In this document: one piece after another, positions 27,136-35,164 of the stretch
Layout: the number at the start of each line of letters is the position of its first letter
Position numbering within the stretch: position 1 is the stretch's first letter
Assembly (NCBI RefSeq): GCF_014656375.1
Contig: NZ_BNCH01000003.1
Coordinates: forward strand, 62,001 to 126,000
Length of the DNA: 64,000 bases
Source of the DNA: Aliiroseovarius zhejiangensis
GTDB taxonomy: Bacteria; Pseudomonadota; Alphaproteobacteria; Rhodobacterales; Rhodobacteraceae
Direction: 5' to 3'
Notes under the pieces: generated by a model
Told to the model about the DNA's origin: nothing
Databases searched by the model: none
Seen by the model: the letters and a program-made list of their open reading frames with translations, nothing else
Program-made: the position numbers and the translations under genes

Positions 27136-28403
27136 CAACGACTTTCACCAATGCGCGCCTGATCGACCCCGAAGCCGGGACCGAGGAAATCGGCAGCCTG
27201 ACCATCGAAGACGGGGTGATCATCGGCGTCAATGCGGACGAGCAGGGCGTTATCATCGACTGCGGCGGCAAATGTCTGGCGCCCGGCATCGTCGATATAG
27301 GTGTGAAAATCGGTGAACCCGGTGAACGTCACAAGGAAAGCTTCCGCAGCGCAGGACTGGCCGCGGCGGCGGGTGGCGTCACCACGATGATCATTCGCCC
27401 CGACACGACGCCTTCGGTCGATACGCCGGAAACGCTGGCTTTTGTCGCACGCCGGGCAAGCCAGGCCGCCCCCGTCAATGTGCATTCCATGGCCGCGCTG
27501 ACCAAAGGTCGCGAGGGGCGCGAGATGGTCGAGATGGGTTTCCTGCTGGACGCAGGTGCGGTGGCGTTCACCGATTGCGACCATGTCGTCACCGACAACA
27601 AGGTGTTCGCCCGTGCCATGACCTATGCGCGCAGCCTTGGCGCGTTGATCATCGGCCACCCACAAGACCCGAATATGTCTAAGAGCGCGGCTGTGACCTC
27701 GGGCAAGTTTGCCAGCCTGCGCGGATTGCCTGCCGTCAGCCCCATGGCGGAACGCATGGGGCTGGAACGCGATCTGGCCTTGGTCGAGATGACGGGCGTG
27801 GCCTATCACGCCGACAATCTGTCCACCGCCCACGCCCTGCCTGCGTTGGAGCGCGCCAAGGCTGCCGGTCTGGACGTGACCGCCGGCGTAAATATCCACC
27901 ACTTGACCCTGAACGAGCTGGACGTGGGCGACTATCGCACTTTCTTCAAGCTGAAACCGCCGCTTCGGTCCGAGGATGACCGGCTGGCGATGGCGGATGC
28001 GGTGGCGCGTGGGGTGATTGATATCATCTCCTCGATGCACACGCCGCAGGACGAAGAAAGCAAGCGCCTGCCGTTTGAGGAGGCCGCGTCCGGCGCGGTT
28101 GCGTTGGAAACGCTGCTGCCTGCGGCGATGCGGCTGGTCCATGCCGGGTTGATCGACCTGCCGACGCTATGGCGCGCGCTGTCGCTGAACCCCGCCCGCC
28201 GGTTTGGCTTGCCGGGCGGCGAGTTGGTGCAAGGTGCCCCCGCCGACCTTGTGCTGTTCGACCCCGACACCCCCTTTGTGCTGGACAGATTCAAGCTGAA
28301 CTCGAAATCCAAGAACACGCCCTTTGACGGCGCACGGATGGAGGGGCGCGTGCTGGGCACCTGGGTTGGTGGCGAACGGGTGTTCGGGGGTGACGATGCC
28401 TGA
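27132..28403 (+). CDS. Dihydroorotase-like protein, probably non-catalytic (PyrC')
   Basis: A 423-residue class I dihydroorotase homologue. The zinc site is broken: the usual D-x-H-x-H-x-R-x-P-G reads VDIGVKIGEPG, so both His and the substrate Arg are gone. The late catalytic Asp of SDHAPH is also replaced (SSMHTPQ). His in IIGHPQDP and IHHLTL remain. Such pseudo-dihydroorotases beside pyrB (PyrC' of Pseudomonas) are inactive but needed for ATCase assembly. It starts inside the stop of the PH-like gene (ATGA) and overlaps plsY by eight bases. Automatic pipelines would probably name it dihydroorotase; an active enzyme should be encoded elsewhere. Confidence 0.85.
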   Translation: MTTTFTNARLIDPEAGTEEIGSLTIEDGVIIGVNADEQGVIIDCGGKCLAPGIVDIGVKIGEPGERHKESFRSAGLAAAAGGVTTMIIRPDTTPSVDTPETLAFVARRASQAAPVNVHSMAALTKGREGREMVEMGFLLDAGAVAFTDCDHVVTDNKVFARAMTYARSLGALIIGHPQDPNMSKSAAVTSGKFASLRGLPAVSPMAERMGLERDLALVEMTGVAYHADNLSTAHALPALERAKAAGLDVTAGVNIHHLTLNELDVGDYRTFFKLKPPLRSEDDRLAMADAVARGVIDIISSMHTPQDEESKRLPFEEAASGAVALETLLPAAMRLVHAGLIDLPTLWRALSLNPARRFGLPGGELVQGAPADLVLFDPDTPFVLDRFKLNSKSKNTPFDGARMEGRVLGTWVGGERVFGGDDA

Positions 28404-29004
28404 GCTGACCACCGCGCTGCCCCTGCTGGCTCTGGTCGCCGTGGCGGGCTATCTGCTTGGGTCCGTGCCATTCGGCATCGTCATGGCACGCCTGTTCGGG
28501 CTGGGCGATCTGCGCCAGATCGGGTCGGGAAATATTGGGGCCACCAATGTCTTGCGCACAGGGAACAAACCCGCAGCACTTCTGACCCTGCTGGGCGACG
28601 CGGGCAAGGGGGGCGCGGCGGTCCTGCTGGCGCGGGCGCTGGTTGGCGAAGACGCTGCGCAAGTCGCGGGGTTCGCGGCGTTTCTGGGTCATTGCTTCCC
28701 GGTGTTTCTGGGATTCAAGGGTGGCAAAGGGGTTGCCACATGGCTGGGCACCATGCTCGCCTTGGCCTGGCCGATCGGACTGGCCGCCTGTGTCACATGG
28801 CTTGTGGTGGCGGTGATCTTCCGCTTTTCCTCGCTGGCGGCATTGGCAGCAGCGGCACTGTCGCCGCTATGGGCTCTGTTACTGGGGTTGCCTGCCTATG
28901 TGATTCTGTCCATCGCGCTTGCATTGTTGATTTTCCTGCGTCACCGCGCGAACATTGAACGGCTGATCGCCGGGGAAGAACCCCGCATCGGCCGCAAAAA
29001 ATAA
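28396..29004 (+). CDS. plsY: Glycerol-3-phosphate acyltransferase PlsY
   Basis: Inner-membrane enzyme that acylates glycerol-3-phosphate from acyl-phosphate, the first step of phospholipid synthesis. The 202-residue protein has five hydrophobic segments and the three conserved cytoplasmic motifs: GSGNIGATNVLR, GHCFPVFLGFKGGKGVAT, and a third, weaker one near RHRANIERLIAGEEPRIG. The start at 28396 overlaps the stop of the dihydroorotase-like gene. A DUF805 gene follows 19 bases downstream. Confidence 0.95.
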   Translation: MPELTTALPLLALVAVAGYLLGSVPFGIVMARLFGLGDLRQIGSGNIGATNVLRTGNKPAALLTLLGDAGKGGAAVLLARALVGEDAAQVAGFAAFLGHCFPVFLGFKGGKGVATWLGTMLALAWPIGLAACVTWLVVAVIFRFSSLAALAAAALSPLWALLLGLPAYVILSIALALLIFLRHRANIERLIAGEEPRIGRKK

Positions 29005-29023
29005 CCTGAACAGGGGACAGAAT

Positions 29024-29494
29024 ATGAGTTTCATGGAATCGATCAGAACGTGTTTCTCGAAATACGTGACCTTTCAGGGCCGCGCGCAGCGGTCGGAATT
29101 CTGGTGGTTTGTGCTGTTCATTCTTGTCGGGCAGTTTGTTCTTGGCATGATCGACAGCGCCCTGTTCGGCACCGTCACGACGATGGAGGGCGGGTTTCAG
29201 GCGGAAACAAGCACTCCTGTCCTGTCCGGCCTGTTCAGCCTTGCGACCTTGCTTCCGGGAATATCGGTCACGGTGCGCCGCCTGCACGACACGGATCGCA
29301 GCGGCTGGTGGTATTGGCTGGCGCTGATCCCGCTGATCGGGATCATCATCCTGATCGTCTGGTATGCCAGCAAAGGCACGGATGGACCCAACCAGTATGG
29401 GCCTGACCCGCTTGGCGGTGGTGGCGATTATTTTGATCCGAACGACGGAACCTATGCCGCCTCTTCGATTCCGCGTACGGGCGATCAGGTCTAA
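29024..29494 (+). CDS. DUF805 membrane protein
   Basis: A 156-residue protein matching DUF805: opening CFSKYVTFQGRAQRSEFWWF, then three to four membrane segments, the motif TVRRLHDTDRSGWWY, and a final segment IIILIVWYASKGTDGPNQYG. The C-terminal tail is Gly- and Asp-rich and probably cytoplasmic. The function of the family is unknown. It overlaps the convergent DUF167 gene by four bases. Confidence 0.88.
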   Translation: MSFMESIRTCFSKYVTFQGRAQRSEFWWFVLFILVGQFVLGMIDSALFGTVTTMEGGFQAETSTPVLSGLFSLATLLPGISVTVRRLHDTDRSGWWYWLALIPLIGIIILIVWYASKGTDGPNQYGPDPLGGGGDYFDPNDGTYAASSIPRTGDQV

Positions 29495-29745
29495 TCCACC
29501 CGAAACACCTTGTCCCGTGACGTCGCGCCCTGTGTCAGCACAAGGCGCGATTTCGCGATCCCCAGCGCCTGTGCCAACAGCTTGATCACGGCCTTCGTCG
29601 CCTTGCCATCTTCCGGCACCGTTGTCACTGAGACGCGCAACTGGCCATCCCGTTCTTCAACCTGATTGCGCGCCGCCTTGGGCGTGACACGCACCGATAG
29701 AAGCGCGCCCGGTTTGGCCAAATGGGAAAGTTCGCCTTTCTTCAT
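29491..29745 (-). CDS. DUF167 (YggU-like) protein
   Basis: An 84-residue protein with the DUF167 pattern: LSVRVTPKAARNQVE at the start, the central VPEDGKATKAVIKLLAQALG, and the end SRLVLTQGATSRDKVFRV. The function of the family is not established. It is convergent with the DUF805 gene and divergent from the deacetylase gene. Confidence 0.9.
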   Translation of the reverse strand: MKKGELSHLAKPGALLSVRVTPKAARNQVEERDGQLRVSVTTVPEDGKATKAVIKLLAQALGIAKSRLVLTQGATSRDKVFRVD

Positions 29746-29819
29746 GGCGCCATCCTGTCGGGCAGGGGTGGACGGTGCAAGCCCTGTGGGCCACTCTGCA
29801 CGGGAGAACGGAGGCGGAC

Positions 29820-30932
29820 ATGACGAAAACGGGTTTCTTCTGGGACGAGAAGTGCTTTTGGCATTCCGGCGGCAATTATGCGGGCAACCTGCCGGTGGGT
29901 GGGCTGGTGCAGCCCTTGGCGGCGGGTGGACTGCCCGAAAATCCCGAAACCAAGCGGCGGTTGAAAAACCTCATGGATGTGACCGGACTGACCGGCGCGC
30001 TTCACGCCCAATCCGCCCCTGAAGCGACGCGCGAGATGCTGGCACGGGTGCATCCGGCCAACTTTCTGGACGAGTTCAAGCGCGTATCCGACGCGGGTGG
30101 GGGTGAGCTGGGTTTGCGCACGCCGTTTGGTCAGGGGGGTTATGAGATTGCGGCCCTGTCGGCGGGTCTGTCCGTTGCCGCGCTGGAGGCCGTTTTGCGT
30201 GGCACGGTCGACAACGCCTATGCCCTTTCGCGCCCGCCCGGCCATCATTGCCTGCCTGACTTTCCCAATGGGTTCTGCCTGCTGGCCAATCTCGCCATCG
30301 CGATCCGTCATGCGCAGGCCAACCGGTTGGCCAAGCGGTTTGTCGTGCTGGATTGGGACGTGCATCACGGCAACGGGACCGAGGCGATTTTTATCGAAGA
30401 CCCCGATGTCCTGACGATTTCTTTGCATCAGGAACGCAACTATCCGACCGATACGGGCGATACGGATGTGCGCGGCGAAGGTGCAGGGCAGGGGGCAAAC
30501 ATGAACGTCCCGCTGCCACCGGGGGCAGGTCATGCCACATATCTTGAAGCGATGGAGCGTCTGGTGATCCCTGCCATCCGCGCCCATGAACCCGAGGTGA
30601 TCGTGATCGCCTGCGGCTATGACGCGGCGCTGATTGATCCGCTCTCCTGTATGCTCGCCACGGCAGACACGTTCCGCCAGATGACCCGCATGGTGATGGA
30701 ACTGGCTGCCGATCTGTGCGACGGACGCCTGATGATGGCACATGAAGGCGGCTATTCCGAAGTCTATGTGCCCTTTTGCGGCCATGCGGTGCTTGAGGAA
30801 ATGTCGGGCGTGGAGATCCATGCCCCTGACCCTCTGGCCGAAACCTTCGCCGCGCGCCAGCCGAACGCGCGGATGGTTGGTGCTTTTTCCGATTTGATCA
30901 CGGAATTGCAGGGTTTTTTCGATGTTAAGTGA
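29820..30932 (+). CDS. Histone-deacetylase-family amidohydrolase (class II-like)
   Basis: A 370-residue zinc hydrolase that removes acetyl groups from acetylated lysine, polyamines or similar amines; the bacterial substrate is unclear. The active-site motifs are RPPGHHCLP with the paired catalytic His, DWDVHHGNGT with the zinc Asp and His, and CGYDAALIDPL with the second zinc Asp. The EGGYSEVYVP loop supplies the likely transition-state Tyr. The start at 29820 has CGGAGGCGGA upstream. It stands between small conserved genes and gives no context clue. Confidence 0.88.
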   Translation: MTKTGFFWDEKCFWHSGGNYAGNLPVGGLVQPLAAGGLPENPETKRRLKNLMDVTGLTGALHAQSAPEATREMLARVHPANFLDEFKRVSDAGGGELGLRTPFGQGGYEIAALSAGLSVAALEAVLRGTVDNAYALSRPPGHHCLPDFPNGFCLLANLAIAIRHAQANRLAKRFVVLDWDVHHGNGTEAIFIEDPDVLTISLHQERNYPTDTGDTDVRGEGAGQGANMNVPLPPGAGHATYLEAMERLVIPAIRAHEPEVIVIACGYDAALIDPLSCMLATADTFRQMTRMVMELAADLCDGRLMMAHEGGYSEVYVPFCGHAVLEEMSGVEIHAPDPLAETFAARQPNARMVGAFSDLITELQGFFDVK

Positions 30933-31031
30933 TGTAACATCTTGACGCGGACCCTCTGACACACGACATGTGCACCAAGCCAGCCGCATTGAGCGGCCAA
31001 GCCTGAATTTTGCCAGACCAGGGACAAAACC

Positions 31032-31610
31032 ATGCCTGACCGCAACCAAGCTGCGCTTGATTTTCTACTGACACGCCGTTCGCGCCCAGCCAAGACCCTG
31101 ACCGGACCCGCCCCGGATCGTGCGGCGCTTGAACCGATCCTGACCGCCGCCGCCCGCAGCCCCGACCACGGCAAACTGGAGCCGTGGCGGTTCATTGTGC
31201 TGGAGCGCGGCGCGCTGGACCGGTTGGCGGATTTGGTCGATGTGCGTGGGGCGGATCTGGGCGAAGCACCCGAGCAGATCGCCAAGATGCGTTCCGCCTT
31301 CGCCGATAGCCCGCTCGCGGTTGTCGTGGTCTCGGCCCCCGTGGATTCGCCCAAGGTGCCGCAGGTCGAACAACTCTATTCCGCGGGTGCAGTGTGCCTA
31401 GCGCTTCTGAACGCTGCACTTGCCTCGGGCTGGGGGGCGAACTGGTTGTCCGGGTGGGCCACCTATGACCGCGATTTCCTGCGCGACGGGCTGGGGCTGG
31501 CGGACGGCGAGACCGTGGCCGGGATCATCCATATCGGTACCGAAACAAACGCCCCGCCCGAACGCCCCCGCCCCGACCTGGCGGCCCTGACCACGTGGAT
31601 GGACACATGA
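31032..31610 (+). CDS. Nitroreductase-family flavoprotein, YdjA-like
   Basis: A 192-residue FMN-dependent oxidoreductase. The opening FLLTRRSRPAKTLTGPAPDR and RSPDHGKLEPWRFIVLE are the FMN-binding motifs of the short YdjA subgroup, and the later GWGANWLSGW and GIIHIGTETNAPPERPRPD fit as well. The natural substrate is unknown. Its stop overlaps the start of the EI24-like gene as ATGA. Confidence 0.88.
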   Translation: MPDRNQAALDFLLTRRSRPAKTLTGPAPDRAALEPILTAAARSPDHGKLEPWRFIVLERGALDRLADLVDVRGADLGEAPEQIAKMRSAFADSPLAVVVVSAPVDSPKVPQVEQLYSAGAVCLALLNAALASGWGANWLSGWATYDRDFLRDGLGLADGETVAGIIHIGTETNAPPERPRPDLAALTTWMDT

Positions 31611-32296
31611 TCCTTGATGATTTCTTCCGATCAGTCGCGCAGATGGCAGATCCGCGCTTTCGCAGCGTGTTGATGAAAGGTCTGGCCCTGACGGTCGGGC
31701 TTCTGATCGCCATAACAATGGGCATGACATGGCTGGTCGGGTTCTTCGTGCCCGACACGGTGACACTTCCGTTTGTCGGAGATGTATCGTGGATGGATGG
31801 TGTCGCTTGGTGGATGACCTCGATCCTGATGGTTGTCCTGTCCGTCGTTTTGATGGTGCCTGTGGCAGGGGCGTTCACCGGCATTTTCCTGGACGACGTG
31901 GCAGATGCGGTCGAGGCACGGCACTATCCTAGTCTGCCGCCTGCGCCAGATGTGCCGATGTCCGAAACGATCCGCGACAGCCTTGGATTCTTCGGCGTGA
32001 TCGTGGGTGTAAACTTGGTCGCCCTGATCCTGTTCTTCTTCGTCGGCCCGCTGGCACCGATCCTGTTCTGGGCCGTGAACGGCTATCTTCTGGGACGCGA
32101 GTATTTTCAACTGGCCGCCATGCGCCGCGTGGGGCGGGTGGAAGCGGGTCGCCTTCGGTCGCGCAACAACCTGCAAATCTGGCTGGCGGGCACGCTGATG
32201 GCGATCCCGCTGTCCGTGCCGTTGGTCAATTTGCTGATCCCCATTCTGGGCGCGGCGACATTCACTCACCTGTTCCATCGGGTGTCCGCGCGATAG
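31607..32296 (+). CDS. EI24/CysZ-like membrane protein
   Basis: A 229-residue protein with about four to five membrane segments: LALTVGLLIAITMGMTWLVG, SILMVVLSVVLMVPVAGAFT, FFGVIVGVNLVALILFFFVG and a C-terminal pair. The family motif is in the centre (FLDDVADAVEARHYP, then NGYLLGREYFQLAAMRR). EI24 relatives include the sulfate permease CysZ, but transport of sulfate is not implied here. The ATG at 31607 overlaps the nitroreductase stop; a GTG four codons earlier is possible. Confidence 0.82.
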   Translation: MILDDFFRSVAQMADPRFRSVLMKGLALTVGLLIAITMGMTWLVGFFVPDTVTLPFVGDVSWMDGVAWWMTSILMVVLSVVLMVPVAGAFTGIFLDDVADAVEARHYPSLPPAPDVPMSETIRDSLGFFGVIVGVNLVALILFFFVGPLAPILFWAVNGYLLGREYFQLAAMRRVGRVEAGRLRSRNNLQIWLAGTLMAIPLSVPLVNLLIPILGAATFTHLFHRVSAR

Positions 32297-32331
32297 GGGC
32301 GGCGGCGCGGCGACATTTTTTCCTGCGGAAG

Positions 32332-32361
32332 TGATCCGGTTTACAAAGTGCCTCGTATTGA
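32332..32361 (+). promoter_or_regulatory. Sigma-E (RpoE) autoregulatory promoter of rpoE-chrR
   Basis: TGATCC at 32332-32337 and TATTGA at 32356-32361, separated by exactly 18 bases. The same hexamer and spacing precede the two divergent operons at 35.9-36.1 kb, and TGATCC is the known -35 element of R. sphaeroides RpoE promoters. A transcript would start near 32368, which excludes the upstream start codons of the rpoE frame. Confidence 0.75.
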
Positions 32362-32440
32362 GGTTATGTTGACCCTGACCCTTGATCACCCGAGCACCCG
32401 GCCTGCTGCGCCAGCTGTGCGTTGTCTTGAAGGAAAACCG

Positions 32441-33001
32441 GTGTCGCATAACAAGTCCGAGATTTCTGAACAGACGGTCTTGATGATCGCCGTTCGGGAC
32501 AATCAGGATCGGGAGGCATTCGGTGCGCTGTTCGATCACTTCGCGCCACGGCTGAAAGGGTTCATCATGCGAACGGGTTGTTCGGCCCCGCAAGCCGAAG
32601 AAATCGTGCAGGACGTGATGCTGACCGTGTGGCGCAAAGCGTCGATGTTCGATCCGCACCGTGCGCAGGTGTCGGCCTGGATTTATCAGATCGCCCGCAA
32701 CCGGCACATCGACATTGTGCGCAAGGAAAGCCGCCCGGTGCCCGAGGAACTGGCCGAGGATCCGGGGGCCGAGCCAGATGCCAGCCAAATTCTGGCTGTC
32801 GAGCAGGAAGCCGGAAAACTGAAAGCCGCGCTCTCGTCCTTGCGGCCTGAGCAACGAGACATGATTGAAAAGGCCTATCTGGGCGAATTGACCCATCAGG
32901 AGATCAGCGACCAGACTGGCTTGCCACTTGGAACCATCAAATCCCGCATCCGACTTGGGTTGGAGCGGTTGAGACACGAGTTGAAGGGACTGCGCGAATG
33001 A
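32441..33001 (+). CDS. rpoE: ECF sigma factor RpoE (ECF11 type)
   Basis: A 186-residue ECF sigma factor that directs RNA polymerase to singlet-oxygen-response promoters. Region 2 reads DREAFGALFDHFAPRLKGF and QAEEIVQDVMLTVWRKA; region 4 is THQEISDQTGLPLGTIKSRI. Both closely resemble R. sphaeroides RpoE. I place the start at GTG 32441 because AAGGA lies seven bases upstream and the predicted promoter at 32332-32361 lies downstream of, or overlaps, the earlier start options. The stop overlaps the chrR start as ATGA, the usual coupling of sigma and anti-sigma factor. Confidence 0.94.
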   Translation: MSHNKSEISEQTVLMIAVRDNQDREAFGALFDHFAPRLKGFIMRTGCSAPQAEEIVQDVMLTVWRKASMFDPHRAQVSAWIYQIARNRHIDIVRKESRPVPEELAEDPGAEPDASQILAVEQEAGKLKAALSSLRPEQRDMIEKAYLGELTHQEISDQTGLPLGTIKSRIRLGLERLRHELKGLRE

Positions 33002-33633
33002 CCGCAATCACCCATCATATCCCGGACGACATTCTGGCGGCCTATGCTGCGGGCAGTCTTCCACATCACTATGCCGTCGCGGTGGCCAGCCACGTGTCGC
33101 TGTGCACACAGTGCCGCGCGTCGCTGGAAGCCCACCAGACCATGGGCGGTGCACTGCTGGAGACAACCGAAGCCGTGGCCGTCTCGGGCAACATGAAAGC
33201 CGACCTGCTGGCCCAGCTTGATGCGCCGGCGAAACCCGAGCCTGTCTATTCCCGCCGGGGCATCTATCCCGGTCCGGTGGTCGCGGCGCTGAAAGGGCAG
33301 GGCCCGGCGTGGAAATCGTTGGGCATGGGCGTGCGCCAGTCGATACTGTCGCAGGACAAGCACGGCTCGGTGCGGTTGTTGTATATTCCGGGCGGTCAGG
33401 CCGTGCCCGATCATGGGCATAACGGGCTTGAGATGACGCTGGTCCTTCAGGGCAGTTTCAGCGATGAAACCGGGCGCTTCGGTGTCGGTGACATCGAGAT
33501 CGCGAATGAGGATCTTGAACATACACCCATTGCCGACCCGGGTGATCCCTGTATCTGCCTGGCCGCCACCGATGCACCGTTGCGGTTCAATGCGCTCGTG
33601 CCGCGTCTGTTGCAGCCGCTGTTCCGGATCTAG
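32998..33633 (+). CDS. chrR: Zinc-binding anti-sigma factor ChrR
   Basis: Binds and silences RpoE until singlet oxygen or related stress releases it. The 211-residue protein has the N-terminal anti-sigma domain with zinc ligands: His6, then His32, Cys36 and Cys39 in SHVSLCTQC. The C-terminal cupin domain has metal ligands in PDHGHNGLE and DLEHTP. The ending CICLAATDAPLRFN and the length match R. sphaeroides ChrR. It is co-transcribed with rpoE through a four-base overlap. Confidence 0.95.
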   Translation: MTAITHHIPDDILAAYAAGSLPHHYAVAVASHVSLCTQCRASLEAHQTMGGALLETTEAVAVSGNMKADLLAQLDAPAKPEPVYSRRGIYPGPVVAALKGQGPAWKSLGMGVRQSILSQDKHGSVRLLYIPGGQAVPDHGHNGLEMTLVLQGSFSDETGRFGVGDIEIANEDLEHTPIADPGDPCICLAATDAPLRFNALVPRLLQPLFRI

Positions 33634-33708
33634 GTACCCCTGAAAATCCCCGTACAGAGATAGTGAAAACCGGCGCTGCGGCGTCGTTTTTCCCATTTTT
33701 ATCAAATG

Positions 33709-33723
33709 CTTGATTGTATCAAG
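33709..33723. promoter_or_regulatory. Inverted repeat upstream of the fasciclin gene
   Basis: CTTGAT, three bases, then ATCAAG: a perfect six-base inverted repeat. An imperfect further copy of the right half (ATCAAA) lies just upstream. It sits about 120 bases before the fasciclin start and 76 bases after chrR. It could be a regulator site or a weak RNA hairpin; no T run follows. Confidence 0.25.
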
Positions 33724-33841
33724 ACTCACGTTCGCGTGACCTTTTGAAACACGGTGAACCGCAGGCAAATTGCGCCCGTATCCCTTTCATAAGTACGAGT
33801 TGACCAAGAGGCATTTAGCCCGCCAACAAGGAGAAGACCTT

Positions 33842-34357
33842 ATGAAATCGTTGTTCAAGACCACCGCCGCCGCGCTTGCCATGACCGTTGCCGCGAATGC
33901 CGCGCATGCCGACAATATCGTCGAGATCGCGGCTGCCGATGATCGTTTCTCGACCCTGGTTGCGGCTGTGTCGGCTGCTGGGTTGGCCGACACATTGTCC
34001 GGCCCCGGTCCGTTCACTGTCTATGCGCCGGTGAACGATGCGTTTGACGCTTTGCCTGACGGCACGGTCGAGACACTTCTGAAACCCGAGAATAAGGGCA
34101 AACTGACCGATGTGCTTCTGTACCACGTGGATGATCGCAAGCTGACCGCCGGGATGATCCCGCGTGGGTCAAACTATTTCAAACCGGCGCTGACCAGTGC
34201 GCGCCTGTGCATCACGGCAGGAACGGATGGGGTGAAGATCGCCGACAGCACCGGGGACATGGCCAATGTCATCATCGCCGACATCATGGCGGACAACGGT
34301 GTAATCCATGTGATCGACAAGGTGCTTTTGCCCGGCGCGCGTCCTGCCTGCCACTGA
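33842..34357 (+). CDS. Secreted fasciclin-domain protein
   Basis: A 171-residue exported protein: a clear signal peptide (hydrophobic TAAALAMTVAANAAHA, cleavage before DN), then one fasciclin (FAS1) domain. The H1 motif is GPGPFTVYAPVNDAFDALP and the H2 motif is GVIHVIDKVLLPG. FAS1 proteins act in adhesion or cell-surface interactions. Related fasciclin genes belong to the oxidative/heat stress regulon in R. sphaeroides as I recall, and here the gene lies between rpoE-chrR and its target operons, but no TGATCC-type promoter precedes it. The start at 33842 follows AAGGAG with seven bases between. A strong terminator follows. Confidence 0.9.
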   Translation: MKSLFKTTAAALAMTVAANAAHADNIVEIAAADDRFSTLVAAVSAAGLADTLSGPGPFTVYAPVNDAFDALPDGTVETLLKPENKGKLTDVLLYHVDDRKLTAGMIPRGSNYFKPALTSARLCITAGTDGVKIADSTGDMANVIIADIMADNGVIHVIDKVLLPGARPACH

Positions 34358-34383
34358 CACCTTTCGGGGTCTCCAAATCAGCG

Positions 34384-34413
34384 AAAATGCCGCCCCTGCC
34401 GGGCGGCATTTTT
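34384..34413. terminator. Bidirectional terminator between fasciclin and SDR genes
   Basis: AAAATGCCGCCC (34384-34395) and GGGCGGCATTTT (34401-34412) form a perfect 12-base-pair stem with a five-base loop. T runs on either strand after the stem suit both convergent genes. Confidence 0.9.
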
Positions 34414-34438
34414 GTTGCAACGGCAGCAGGAAAGATCT

Positions 34439-35164
34439 CTATTTTCCGCGATAGACCAGCAGGTCGGGCAAATAGTCCAACAGGCGAATGCCCCAGGAAA
34501 ACGGGGCGGGGAAGTCGGTGCGGAACCGCGTTTTACGCATCGCCTTCACGACGTGTTTCGCCGCGTCTTCCGGCGACATCAGCATCGGCATCTTGAACGA
34601 GTTTTTCTGGGTCAGCCTTGTCTTGATGAAACCCGGATTGACGATCCTGACCACCACGCCCGTGCCTTTCAGGTCGAACCGCAAGGTCTCGGCCAGGCTG
34701 ACGATGGCGGCTTTGCTGGCGCTGTATCCGATGGATTTGGGCAAGCCGCGATAGCCTGCAAGAGATCCGATCAGGGTGATGTCCCCCCGGCCTTTGGCGA
34801 CCATGGCTGGCACGACATGACCCATCACATGCATCGCGCCGATAAAGTTGACGTTGCACATCAGCATGGCCGCATCGCGGTCCCAGTCTGCCGCCTGCAT
34901 CGGGTCATAGGCCCCTGCGATATAGACGACGCCATCAACATCGCCGGCTTGCGAGGCCGCGTCCTGTACAATGTCAGGGTCGGTCACGTCGACCGGAACG
35001 ACACGGGCGTCGGAAAGCTCATCGGCGAGCTCTTGCAGGCGATCCTGGCTGCGGGCTGACAGGATCAACCTGGCCCCGGCCTTGTCCAGATCATGCGCCA
35101 TGGCGCGGCCCAGACCTTCGCTTGCGCCAATCAGCCAATAGGTTTTGCCATTGAAGTCAATCAT
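34439..35164 (-). CDS. Short-chain dehydrogenase/reductase of the sigma-E regulon
   Basis: A 241-residue NAD(P)-dependent oxidoreductase. The cofactor loop is IGASEGLGRAM near residue 11, the NAG-like segment is VVYIAGAYDP, the catalytic Ser lies in LIGSLAGYRG, and the Tyr-Lys pair in YSASKAAI. The C-terminus is longer and basic. It starts inside the DUF1365 stop (ATGA), so the two form one leftward operon under the promoter at 35941-35970. R. sphaeroides has an SDR gene (RSP1087, from memory) in its RpoE regulon. The substrate is unknown; a lipid-derived carbonyl would fit the neighbours. Confidence 0.88.
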   Translation of the reverse strand: MIDFNGKTYWLIGASEGLGRAMAHDLDKAGARLILSARSQDRLQELADELSDARVVPVDVTDPDIVQDAASQAGDVDGVVYIAGAYDPMQAADWDRDAAMLMCNVNFIGAMHVMGHVVPAMVAKGRGDITLIGSLAGYRGLPKSIGYSASKAAIVSLAETLRFDLKGTGVVVRIVNPGFIKTRLTQKNSFKMPMLMSPEDAAKHVVKAMRKTRFRTDFPAPFSWGIRLLDYLPDLLVYRGK

